From positions 186,001-250,000 of the forward strand of contig NZ_VEAF01000001.1 of assembly GCF_007673775.1 (NCBI RefSeq): a DNA stretch of 64,000 nt, in the 5' to 3' direction. The notes under the pieces were generated by a model. That model had not been told where the DNA came from and ran no database searches. It worked only from the letters and a program-made list of their open reading frames with translations. This document shows, one piece after another, positions 55,129 through 62,575 of the stretch. Each line of letters opens with the position of its first letter. Within the stretch, counting starts at the first letter, position 1. Made by a program: the position numbers and the translations under genes. Source of the DNA: Curtobacterium sp. 9128. GTDB taxonomy: Bacteria; Actinomycetota; Actinomycetes; Actinomycetales; Microbacteriaceae.

Positions 55129-55833
55129 ATGCCCGTCCCCACCACCCCCATCGGCCGCGTCCTCGTCACCGGCGGCGCCAGCGGACTCGGAGCGGCCGTC
55201 GTCGACGCCGTCCTCGAGGCCGGCGGCACGCCGATCGTCCTCGACCTCCGCGTCGAGGGCGTCGCCGACGGTGTCGACGCAGTCGCGGTCGACGTGACGG
55301 ACACCGCGGCGACCGAGCAGGCCGTCCGCGACGCCGCCGAGCGCCACGGGGGTCTGGACGCCGTCGTCACCGCGGCCGGCATCGACAAGCCCGCCCCGAT
55401 CGGCGGCCTGTCCGCGACCGACTGGGAGCAGATCGTCGGCGTGAACCTGCTCGGCACCGCGGCGGTCGTCCGCGCGGCCCTGCCGACGCTCGAGGAGAAC
55501 CACGGGCGCGTCGTCACGATCGCGTCGTCGCTCGCCCTCCGCGGCGTCGGCGACGGCACCGCGTACTCGGCCTCGAAGTTCGGCGTGCGCGGGTTCTCGC
55601 AGGCCCTCGCCGCCGAGACCGCCGGCAAGGTGGGCGTCACGAACGTCATCCCGGCCGGGATGCGGACGAACTTCTTCGCCGACCGCACCGAGCAGTACAA
55701 GCCGGGCCCCGACGCGCTCCTCATCGAGCCGTCCTACGTCGCGAACGTGGTCCTCTTCGCCCTCGCGCAGCCGGCCGGCTGCGAGATCCGCGAGGTCTCG
55801 GTCATGCCGGCGACGGAGCCCAGCTGGCCGTGA
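55129..55833 (+). CDS. classical short-chain dehydrogenase/reductase
   Basis: An NAD(P)-dependent oxidoreductase of 234 residues. The nucleotide loop is VTGGASGLGAAV (TGxxxGxG), and the active site Ser-Tyr-Lys is in IASSLALRG and TAYSASKFGVRG. GGAAGG precedes the ATG. It is 58 bp after hldE paralogue 1 and ends at a terminator. It is shorter than, and of a different SDR class from, the HldD epimerase, so it more likely modifies a sugar keto/hydroxyl group; this is inference. Confidence 0.86.
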   Translation: MPVPTTPIGRVLVTGGASGLGAAVVDAVLEAGGTPIVLDLRVEGVADGVDAVAVDVTDTAATEQAVRDAAERHGGLDAVVTAAGIDKPAPIGGLSATDWEQIVGVNLLGTAAVVRAALPTLEENHGRVVTIASSLALRGVGDGTAYSASKFGVRGFSQALAAETAGKVGVTNVIPAGMRTNFFADRTEQYKPGPDALLIEPSYVANVVLFALAQPAGCEIREVSVMPATEPSWP

Positions 55834-55851
55834 CCGGCGTCGCCACCCGAT

Positions 55852-55899
55852 GACGGACGGGAGGCCCGGTGCCAGTCGGCACCGGGCCTCCCGTCCGTC
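55852..55899. terminator. bidirectional terminator of the heptose operon
   Basis: A perfect 22-bp stem (55852-55873 with 55878-55899) and a 4-nt AGTC loop. The core GGAGGCCCGGTGCC equals that of the terminator at 6943-6989 in the middle of an otherwise different stem. Confidence 0.85.
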
Positions 55900-55944
55900 C
55901 CGTGGTCGGTCGTGCCCCGCCGCGCCGCCCCGCCCCGCCCCGCC

Positions 55945-56031
55945 GAGGTTCCGTAATTCGCGCACCTCGGCCGGCCGGAACGGCGTGTCATGGAACCGCG
56001 CCGGACCCCACGCGGCGAGTTGTGGAACCTC
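55945..56031. repeat. 87-bp interspersed repeat element, copy 1
   Basis: It is bounded by GAGGTTCC and GGAACCTC; the ends extend to 11-bp perfect inverted repeats (GCCGAGGTTCC / GGAACCTCGGC). It is 79/87 identical to copy 2. On the minus strand it contains two direct GGTTCCA-type units, each followed by a GCCG-containing segment. Confidence 0.8.
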
Positions 56032-56065
56032 GGCAGCGGCGAGGGACGACGGCGCTGCCCCGGCC

Positions 56066-56152
56066 GGGGTTCCGTGATTCGCGCACCTCGGCCGGCCGGA
56101 ACGGCATGTCGTGGAACCGGGCCGGACCACATGCGGCGAGTCGTGGAACCTC
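56066..56152. repeat. 87-bp interspersed repeat element, copy 2
   Basis: The same length and orientation as copy 1, starting 121 bp later, with eight substitutions (six transitions). The ends are GGGGTTCC and GGAACCTC. Both copies lie between the heptose-operon terminator and the stop of the convergent GT9 gene. Confidence 0.8.
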
Positions 56153-56218
56153 CTCATCTCGGGCCCAGGCGGGCGGAGCCAGCAAGAGCCCGGCCGAGCT
56201 GAGTCGGGCCGCCGGGCG

Positions 56219-57319
56219 TCAGCGGGTCCGGAGCAGGTCCTCCACGTCGGCGAGGACCCGATCGGGCTTGACCTCATCGACGTAGGACGGGTCGTGCTCG
56301 CAGCGCTCGGCGGTCCACCCCACCTGGGTGACGTCCACGCCGCAGACCGGGCACCGGGTGACGAAGGACATGTGCACCCGGTGCCGACCGCGGTCGAGCG
56401 GGCCGGCGTTGATGACGTTGCCGAACCAGAACACCCCGACCGTGCGCGTCCCGACGGCCACGGCGAGGTGCCGCGGTCCGGAGTCGTCGCCGACCATCAC
56501 GTCGGCGGCGCCGAGCACGGCGGGGAGCTCCGCGAGCGGCAGGCTCCCGACCAGGTCGTGCAGCCGTGCGGCGTGTTCAGGGCCCGACTGGTCCCGGACC
56601 GTGGCGACGATCGCGTCGGCGGCCGGGCGGTCCGAGTCGTCGCCGACCAGGACCACGTCGTCCCCGACGGCCAGACGGGCGACGGCGACGGCCGCGAACC
56701 GCTCGGGACTCCACCGGCGTCGCGGGTCCGTGGCACCGGGGTGCATCGCGACGAGGGTGTGGTCGACACCGAGGCGCTCCCGGACGGCGGCACGTTCGGC
56801 GTCCGTGACCGCGATCCGGGGGTCGAGCGTCACGGGCTCGGCCCCGGCCAGCGCCGCGACCTCGAGCCCGCGCAGGACCTCGTGCTGGTAGTAGACGTAG
56901 CGGACCCACCGCTCGAGGACCTCGGCGTCCTCGGTCGCGGTGCCCACGGTGTGCGGAGCCCCGAGTCGGAGCAGGAACGGGTTCGAGTTCCGACCGCCGC
57001 CGTGCAGCTGGACGGCGAGGTCGAACCGACCGCGGAGGCGCTGCTCGAAGTCCTCGAGGGTCGGGGCGCCCTCGCCGGAGTCCCGGACACCCGGGTGCAC
57101 CGGGAGCTCCTCGAACGCGTGCACGGCTCCGGTGCGCCCGTCGAGCAGGGCCCGGGCCGCCGGGGTACCGAGCAGGGTCACCCTGGCCTCGGGGTACGCG
57201 CTCGCGAGGGCGTCGATCGCCGGCATGGCGAACATCAGGTCCCCGAGCCCGCCGCCCCGGAGCACCGCGATCTCGCGGACCCCCTCGAACCGTTCGCCGC
57301 CCTGCCCGATGCGCACCAC
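56219..57319 (-). CDS. GT9 family glycosyltransferase (heptosyltransferase-like) 3
   Basis: A 366-residue GT-B enzyme. The start is IAVLRGGGLGDLMFAMPAIDAL. The mid-block is VAMHPGATDPRRRWSPERFAAVA, and the donor site is VMVGDDSGPRHLAVAVGTRTVGVFW. The C-terminal Cys/His cluster CPVCGVDVTQVGWTAERCEHD resembles the family's C-terminal Cys motif. The first of two adjacent GTG codons (57319) has AGGAG about 9 nt upstream. It is convergent with the SDR gene and divergent from the ALDH gene. Confidence 0.87.
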   Translation of the reverse strand: MVRIGQGGERFEGVREIAVLRGGGLGDLMFAMPAIDALASAYPEARVTLLGTPAARALLDGRTGAVHAFEELPVHPGVRDSGEGAPTLEDFEQRLRGRFDLAVQLHGGGRNSNPFLLRLGAPHTVGTATEDAEVLERWVRYVYYQHEVLRGLEVAALAGAEPVTLDPRIAVTDAERAAVRERLGVDHTLVAMHPGATDPRRRWSPERFAAVAVARLAVGDDVVLVGDDSDRPAADAIVATVRDQSGPEHAARLHDLVGSLPLAELPAVLGAADVMVGDDSGPRHLAVAVGTRTVGVFWFGNVINAGPLDRGRHRVHMSFVTRCPVCGVDVTQVGWTAERCEHDPSYVDEVKPDRVLADVEDLLRTR

Positions 57320-57528
57320 GCTCGTTGTCTCCTCGTGCTCGTCCGTCCACCGCCGGTCGTCGACGGTCGTTCCTGTCTACCGATGACCGGCCGGGAACGC
57401 GCCGGAGCACCCACGGACCCGGCGCGCCCACGGCTGCGTCAGCCGGAGAACGCGGTCCCGTGACCGACACCACCGCCCGAGAGCAGCATGGGGACTCTCC
57501 CGCTGCCTGTTGTCCCGGAAGGACGCGC

Positions 57529-59049
57529 ATGACGCTCGAAGCACCCACCACGACCAGCGAGATCGTCGTCACCGACCCGGTTTCCGGATCGGTCGCCTCG
57601 ACGACCTCGGTCGCGACGCCCGAGCAGGTGCACGACGCCGTGTCTCGCGCCCGTGCGGCGTTCCCGACCTGGTCGAGGACGGCTCCGGCCGACCGTGGTG
57701 CCCTGCTCCGGACCGCCGCCGAACACCTGCGCGCGCACGCCGACGAGCTGGCGGAACTGAACACACGCGAGACGGGCAAGGTCCCCGGAGACGCCCTCGG
57801 CGGCGTGGAGGCCGGCATCGGGACGCTCCTGCAGTACGCCGAGCTCGGCCCGGTCCACCGTGGCGAGGCCCTCCGCGGCCAGCACGGTGCCGCGGACTGG
57901 ACGATCCCGCACCCGCGCGGCGTGGTCCTCGCGCTCACCCCGTGGAACGACCCGGTGGCCGTCGCGCTCGGCATCGTCGGCGCGGCCGTCGTGACCGGCA
58001 ACACCGTGGTCCACAAGGGCAGCGAGCGCTGCCCGGCCACCATCGCCCGGCTCAACGAGCTCCTCGCCGAGGTCCTGCCCGACGGCGTGCTCGTCGGGGT
58101 CGACGGTGACGCCGCCACGGGTGAGGCGCTCCTCGCCGAGGACGGCATCGCCGTGTACGCGCACGTCGGCTCGACCGCGACCGGGGACCGCCTGGCCGAG
58201 GTGGCCACCGCGACGCGCGCGCACGTCATCCGCGAGAACGGCGGCAACGACGCGATCGTCGTCGATGCCGACGTCGACCCGACCTGGGCCGCCGGACAGG
58301 CAGCGCTCGGCGCCTTCGCGAACACCGGCCAGATCTGCACGAGCGTCGAACGCGTCTACGTCCACCGGGCGGTCGCCGCGGAGTTCGTCGAGGCCCTCGT
58401 CGCCGAGGCCGAGCGCCGCACCGCGCTGCCCGCCGCCGAGTACGGCCCCCTCGTGGACGACCGTCTCCGCCGCCTCGTGCAGCAGCACGTCGACGACGCC
58501 GTCACCCGCGGAGCAACCGTGCGCACGGGCGGCACGGTGCCCGAGGGCGCCGGCACCTTCTACCCCGCGACCGTGCTGACCGACGTGTCCGACGACGCGC
58601 TCGTGCTCGTCGAGGAGACCTTCGGTCCGATCGCGCCGGTCCGCGTGGTCGACTCCTTCGACGAGGGCCTCCGCCTCGCCGCTGCCGACCGGTACGGGCT
58701 CGCCGCCACCGTGCTCACGAACGACACCGCTGCAGCGCTCCGTGCCGCGGCGACCCTGCCCGTCGGCACGGTGAAGGTGAACGCCGTGTTCGGCGGGGCA
58801 CCCGGCGGCAGCGCCGAACCGCGCGGGGCATCGGGCTCCGGGTTCGGGTACGGACCGCACCTGCTCGACGAGATGACGACCACGACGGTGGTGCACCTGG
58901 AACCGGCCACCCCGCGCACGACCGCCGCGGCCGGCACGACCGACGCCGCGCGCAGCACCGCCGAGCCTGGCACGACCGACACCGCGCCCGGCACCGCCGC
59001 CACCGACGCGGCCCCGGGTACCGCCGCCGCCGAGGGGTTCGACCGGTGA
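57529..59049 (+). CDS. aldehyde dehydrogenase family protein
   Basis: An NAD(P)-dependent oxidoreductase of 506 residues. The cofactor block is LALTPWNDPVAVALGIVGAAVVTGNTVVHKGSE. The general-base Glu lies in IRENGGNDAIVV (usually ELGGK), and the catalytic Cys in NTGQICTSVERVYV. A C-terminal Ala/Thr/Pro low-complexity tail of about 45 residues follows the fold. GGAAGGA stands 5 nt before ATG 57529. It overlaps hldE paralogue 2 by 4 bp, so it is co-translated with a heptose enzyme. Substrate unknown. Confidence 0.87.
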   Translation: MTLEAPTTTSEIVVTDPVSGSVASTTSVATPEQVHDAVSRARAAFPTWSRTAPADRGALLRTAAEHLRAHADELAELNTRETGKVPGDALGGVEAGIGTLLQYAELGPVHRGEALRGQHGAADWTIPHPRGVVLALTPWNDPVAVALGIVGAAVVTGNTVVHKGSERCPATIARLNELLAEVLPDGVLVGVDGDAATGEALLAEDGIAVYAHVGSTATGDRLAEVATATRAHVIRENGGNDAIVVDADVDPTWAAGQAALGAFANTGQICTSVERVYVHRAVAAEFVEALVAEAERRTALPAAEYGPLVDDRLRRLVQQHVDDAVTRGATVRTGGTVPEGAGTFYPATVLTDVSDDALVLVEETFGPIAPVRVVDSFDEGLRLAAADRYGLAATVLTNDTAAALRAAATLPVGTVKVNAVFGGAPGGSAEPRGASGSGFGYGPHLLDEMTTTTVVHLEPATPRTTAAAGTTDAARSTAEPGTTDTAPGTAATDAAPGTAAAEGFDR

Positions 59050-60527
59050 CCGCCGACGTCCGCCTGGTGCGTCAGGTCGCCGGCCGCATCGGCGACCGCG
59101 AACCCCTCGTCGTCGTCATCGGCGACCCGATCCTGGACCGCTGGACCATCGGCGAGGCCGAGCGCGTGTCCCGCGAGGCTCCGGCCCCCGTCGTCCGCGT
59201 GACGGAGACCATCGCCGTCCCCGGCGGTGCCGCGAACACCGCCGTGAACGCCCGCGCCCTCGGTGCCCGCGTCCGCATGGTCGGCCTCATCGGCGACGAC
59301 GAGGCCGGCGCCGTCCTCCGCGAACGGCTGACTGCCGCCGGTGTCGACGCGGACTTCCTGGTGGCCGTCCCCGGCGCCACGACGACCACGAAGACCCGGA
59401 TCGTCGGCGGCGACCGGATCGTCGTCCGCGTCGACGACCTGGCCGCGACGCCGACCGACGACCACACCGACGAGCTCGCCGCCGCCGTGGCACGTGCGCT
59501 CGAGGGCGCCGACGCCGCCGTGGTGTGCGACTACGGCCTCGGCGTCACCCCGGAGTCGGTCCTGCCCGTCCTCGAGCGGGACCGCCCGGAGGTCGTCGTC
59601 GTCGACGCGCACGACCTGCGCGGCTGGAAGGACCTGCGTCCCGACCTCGTCACCCCGAACGCCGGCGAGGCCGTCGCCCTGCTCGGCACCGACCTCGGGC
59701 TGGGGTCCGCCCGCGCTGAGGCCGTCCTGGCGCACCGCGACGCGGTGTTCCGCGAGTCCGGCGCACGCGCGGCGGTCGTCACCCTCGACCGGAACGGCAC
59801 CGTGCTCCTCGAACCCGGTGACGACCGCGGGTTCCGCACCCGCGCCACCCCGGCCTCCGAGCAGCAGGCGTCCGGCGCCGGCGACACGTTCTGCGCCGCG
59901 GCGAGCGTCGCCCTGGCGGTCGGGTGCGCTCCGCGTGAAGCCGTGCAGTTCGCGCAGGCGGCGGCCGACGTCGTCGTCCGGGAGGCCGGCACGTCCGTCT
60001 GCGACACCGCCGCGCTCCTCCGTTCGGTCGAGGCGCCGGCCGAGACGGTCGTCGACCACGACGACCTGGCCGCCGCCGTGGACGCTGCCCGTGCGGACGG
60101 CCGCCGCGTCGTCTTCACGAACGGCTGCTTCGACGTCGTGCACCGCGGTCACACCTCGTACCTGCGCCAGGCGAAGGAGCTCGGCGACCTGCTCGTCGTC
60201 GCGCTCAACGACGACGACTCCGTGCGTCGGCTCAAGGGCCCGGAGCGGCCGATCAACACCGCCGAGGACCGTGCCGGCGTGCTCGCGGCGCTGGCGTGCG
60301 TGGACCTGGTCACGGTGTTCGCGACCGACACGCCGATCCCGCTGCTCGAGCGCGTCCGTCCCGACGTCTACGTCAAGGGCGGCGACTACTCCCCCGAGAT
60401 GCTCCGCGAGACCTCGGTCGTCGAGGCCTACGGCGGCGAGGTCGTGATGGTCGACTACGTCCCGGAGCACTCCACGAGCGCGGTCGTCCGACGCATCCGC
60501 GAGACCTCGGGCGGCGACGGGGCGTGA
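59046..60527 (+). CDS. hldE: HldE-type heptose 7-P kinase / heptose 1-P adenylyltransferase, paralogue 2
   Basis: A 493-residue fusion. The kinase domain opens VVVIGDPILDRWTIGEAERVSREAPAPVVRV, keeps GGAANTAVNARALGA and TTTTKTRIVGGDRIVVRVDD, and has the base in ASGAGDTFCAAA. The adenylyltransferase domain has TNGCFDVVHRGHTSYL (HxGH), NDDDSVRRLKGPERPINTAEDRA and YVKGGDYSPEML. It is closer to the textbook HldE than paralogue 1. GTG 59046 overlaps the ALDH stop, and its own stop overlaps the GT2 start. Confidence 0.92.
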   Translation: MTADVRLVRQVAGRIGDREPLVVVIGDPILDRWTIGEAERVSREAPAPVVRVTETIAVPGGAANTAVNARALGARVRMVGLIGDDEAGAVLRERLTAAGVDADFLVAVPGATTTTKTRIVGGDRIVVRVDDLAATPTDDHTDELAAAVARALEGADAAVVCDYGLGVTPESVLPVLERDRPEVVVVDAHDLRGWKDLRPDLVTPNAGEAVALLGTDLGLGSARAEAVLAHRDAVFRESGARAAVVTLDRNGTVLLEPGDDRGFRTRATPASEQQASGAGDTFCAAASVALAVGCAPREAVQFAQAAADVVVREAGTSVCDTAALLRSVEAPAETVVDHDDLAAAVDAARADGRRVVFTNGCFDVVHRGHTSYLRQAKELGDLLVVALNDDDSVRRLKGPERPINTAEDRAGVLAALACVDLVTVFATDTPIPLLERVRPDVYVKGGDYSPEMLRETSVVEAYGGEVVMVDYVPEHSTSAVVRRIRETSGGDGA

Positions 60528-61411
60528 TCGGGACGGTGACCCCGGTGGCCCGATGGTCCGGCGCCTGGGCATTGCCCGGAGGTCCGGACGGTGCGCCGGA
60601 CGTCGACGTCCTGATCCCGACGGTCGGCCGCACCGCCGAGCTGGCCACGACCCTCGCCGGGCTCGCCGCGCAGACGGACGCCGCGTTCCGCGTCGTCCTG
60701 AGCGACCAGTCCGAACAGGGGGACGTGGCCGCCCGGCCGGCGGTCGCCGCCATGCTCCGCGTCCTGGAGGCGCAGGGCAGGTCCGTCACGCTCCTCGCGC
60801 ACCCGGAGCGGCGGGGACTCGCCGAGCACCGGCAGTTCCTCCTGGAGCACGCGTCCGCCCCGGCGGTCCTCTACCTCGACGACGACGTGTGGCTGGAGCC
60901 CGGCACGGTGACCCGCATGCTCGACGCCCTCCGGACGCTCGGCTGCGGCTTCGTCGGCAGCGCGGTCCAGGGGCTGTCGTACCTGGACGACCGGCGTCCG
61001 CACGAGACGGCGCCGTTCCGGCCCTGGGAGGGACCGGTCGAACCCGAGGTCATCCGTCGCGGCCTCCCGGGCTTCGAGCGCTGGTCGCTGCACAACGCCG
61101 CGAACCTCGCGCACGTCGCCGCCGAGCTCGACGTGCGGCCCGGCGACTGGGTGCCGTACCACGTCGCATGGGTCGGTGCCTGCGTGCTCTACGACCGGCG
61201 GACCCTCGTCGAGGCGGGCGGGTTCGACTTCTGGCGCGACCTGCCGACGGGGCATGCCGGCGAGGACGTCGTCGCACAGTGGCGGGTGATGGAACGGGTC
61301 GGAGGCGCCGGCATCGTGCCCTCCGGTGCCGTCCACCTCGAGGCGCCGACCACCGTCACGGACCGGTCGGTCGACGCCCCCGACGTGGTGTTCGCGGACC
61401 CGACGGCCTGA
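60524..61411 (+). CDS. GT2 family glycosyltransferase
   Basis: A 295-residue inverting GT-A enzyme. VDVLIPTVGRTAELATTLAGLAAQT is the nucleotide-binding start, and the metal-binding acidic motif is VLYLDDDVWLEPGTV. The acceptor region has VAWVGACVLYDRRTLVEAGGFDFW and GEDVVAQWRVMERVG. It has no membrane segment, so it acts at the cytosolic face. GTG 60524 is coupled by GTGA to hldE paralogue 2. Donor sugar unknown. Confidence 0.87.
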   Translation: MIGTVTPVARWSGAWALPGGPDGAPDVDVLIPTVGRTAELATTLAGLAAQTDAAFRVVLSDQSEQGDVAARPAVAAMLRVLEAQGRSVTLLAHPERRGLAEHRQFLLEHASAPAVLYLDDDVWLEPGTVTRMLDALRTLGCGFVGSAVQGLSYLDDRRPHETAPFRPWEGPVEPEVIRRGLPGFERWSLHNAANLAHVAAELDVRPGDWVPYHVAWVGACVLYDRRTLVEAGGFDFWRDLPTGHAGEDVVAQWRVMERVGGAGIVPSGAVHLEAPTTVTDRSVDAPDVVFADPTA

Positions 61412-61430
61412 CCGGCGGGCGGGCCCTGCG

Positions 61431-61853
61431 CTACTCGCCGAACTCGACCTGCAGGGACTGCCCGGCGTCCGACAGCTCCAGCTGCACCGCCGCCCGGGCC
61501 TGTTCGACCCAGACGCTGTCCGAGCAACCGATCCACACGCTCGACAGCGGTTCGGCATCGGGACGGCACCACTCGCTGGCCCAGCCGATCAGCGCCGCGG
61601 CCAGCGCTTCGCCGTGGTCGGCGAAGCAGAGCGGTGCGACCGCCGACGGACGGTCGGTCCGCACGAGCCAGCTGACGGTGACCCGCGGCGGCGCCGGCAG
61701 GATGCGGACCTGTTCGGTGACCGCGACCTCGACGAAGACCTGACCGTAGGCGGTCTCGGGGAGTTCGGCGAGGCGGCGGTGGACCTCGTCGAGGTCCTCG
61801 ACGGCGCCGGCGAGCATCACGTGGTGGTCGGGGCGTGGATCCGTGGTCGCCAT
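61431..61853 (-). CDS. SIP-domain-like protein
   Basis: A 140-residue protein resembling the C-terminal NAD(P)H-binding half of siderophore-interacting proteins. YGQVFVEVAVTEQVRIL, then a VTVSWLVR strand and ALIGWASEW support this. The FAD-binding half is absent, so it is a stand-alone domain. ATG 61853 is 7 nt after TAGCGT on the minus strand (61866-61861), a leaderless arrangement. Function unknown. Confidence 0.75.
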   Translation of the reverse strand: MATTDPRPDHHVMLAGAVEDLDEVHRRLAELPETAYGQVFVEVAVTEQVRILPAPPRVTVSWLVRTDRPSAVAPLCFADHGEALAAALIGWASEWCRPDAEPLSSVWIGCSDSVWVEQARAAVQLELSDAGQSLQVEFGE

Positions 61854-61860
61854 GCAGCAA

Positions 61861-61866
61861 ACGCTA
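61861..61866 (-). promoter_or_regulatory. -10 element of the SIP-like gene (leaderless)
   Basis: The minus strand reads TAGCGT, then 7 nt, then ATG 61853. Confidence 0.5.
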
Positions 61867-61981
61867 GGGCGCTGCGGGCGCGCAGACAAGCCGCGACGCC
61901 CGATCCGCAGCCAGCACACACCGAACGGACGCGGGTGGGGCATGATCGAGGGACGCCTCCCCGACCGAGCAGGAGACCACG

Positions 61982-62575
61982 ATGGCGACCTTCACACGCG
62001 GGTTCGGCGGACGCCGCCGCGATCGCGACGAATCGCGGCTCCCACCGGGCCAGACCCTCGTGCAGGACTGGCCGGTCCTCTCCGCCGGGGCGACCCCGCG
62101 GATCGCGCCCTCCGACTGGAGCTTCTCGATCCGGACCGAGCACGGGCTGACCGAGTGGACGTGGGACGACGTCGTGGCGCTCGGGGTGCAGGACGTCACG
62201 GTCGACATCCACTGCGTCACGCACTGGACGAAGCTCGACATGGCCTGGCGCGGCGTCCCGCTCGACGCGCTCTTCGCCCAGGTGGAGACGACGCAGACGT
62301 CCTGCATGGTGCACAGCTTCGGCGGCTACACGACGAACGTGCGGCTCGACGAGCTGCTCGGCGGGAAGGCGTGGATCGCGTTCGAGGCCGACGGCGCTCC
62401 GCTCACGCCGGAGCACGGCGGCCCGGCCCGGCTGCTCGTGCCGCACCTCTACTTCTGGAAGAGCGCCAAGTGGGTCCGCGGCATCGTCATGCAGGCCGAT
62501 GACGAGCCGGGCTTCTGGGAGGCGAACGGCTACCACCTGCACGGGGACCCGTGGAAGGAGGAACGGTACTGGTGA
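61982..62575 (+). CDS. molybdopterin-dependent sulfite-oxidase-fold protein
   Basis: A 197-residue oxidoreductase of the sulfite oxidase/YedY superfamily. The molybdenum-coordinating Cys lies in VDIHCVTHWTKLDMAWRGVPL. The cofactor contacts MVHSFGGYTTNVRLDELL and GGPARLLVPHLYFWKSAKWVRGI are present, ending GYHLHGDPWKEERYW. There is no Tat or Sec signal, so it is cytosolic, unlike YedY. GGAG precedes ATG 61982. It overlaps the flavin reductase gene by 4 bp. Confidence 0.88.
   Translation: MATFTRGFGGRRRDRDESRLPPGQTLVQDWPVLSAGATPRIAPSDWSFSIRTEHGLTEWTWDDVVALGVQDVTVDIHCVTHWTKLDMAWRGVPLDALFAQVETTQTSCMVHSFGGYTTNVRLDELLGGKAWIAFEADGAPLTPEHGGPARLLVPHLYFWKSAKWVRGIVMQADDEPGFWEANGYHLHGDPWKEERYW

Noticed and set aside
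55129-55833. The SDR as the HldD epimerase of the heptose pathway
   Set aside because: It is about 80 residues too short and has the classical SDR pattern (TGGASGLG, YSASK), not that of the extended SDR epimerases.
55921-56160. Minus-strand peptide repeats (GPARFHDxPFRPAEVRE) as a coding gene
   Set aside because: They arise from the two 87-bp DNA repeats; substitutions between copies are not biased to third positions in this frame and no start with a ribosome site is present.
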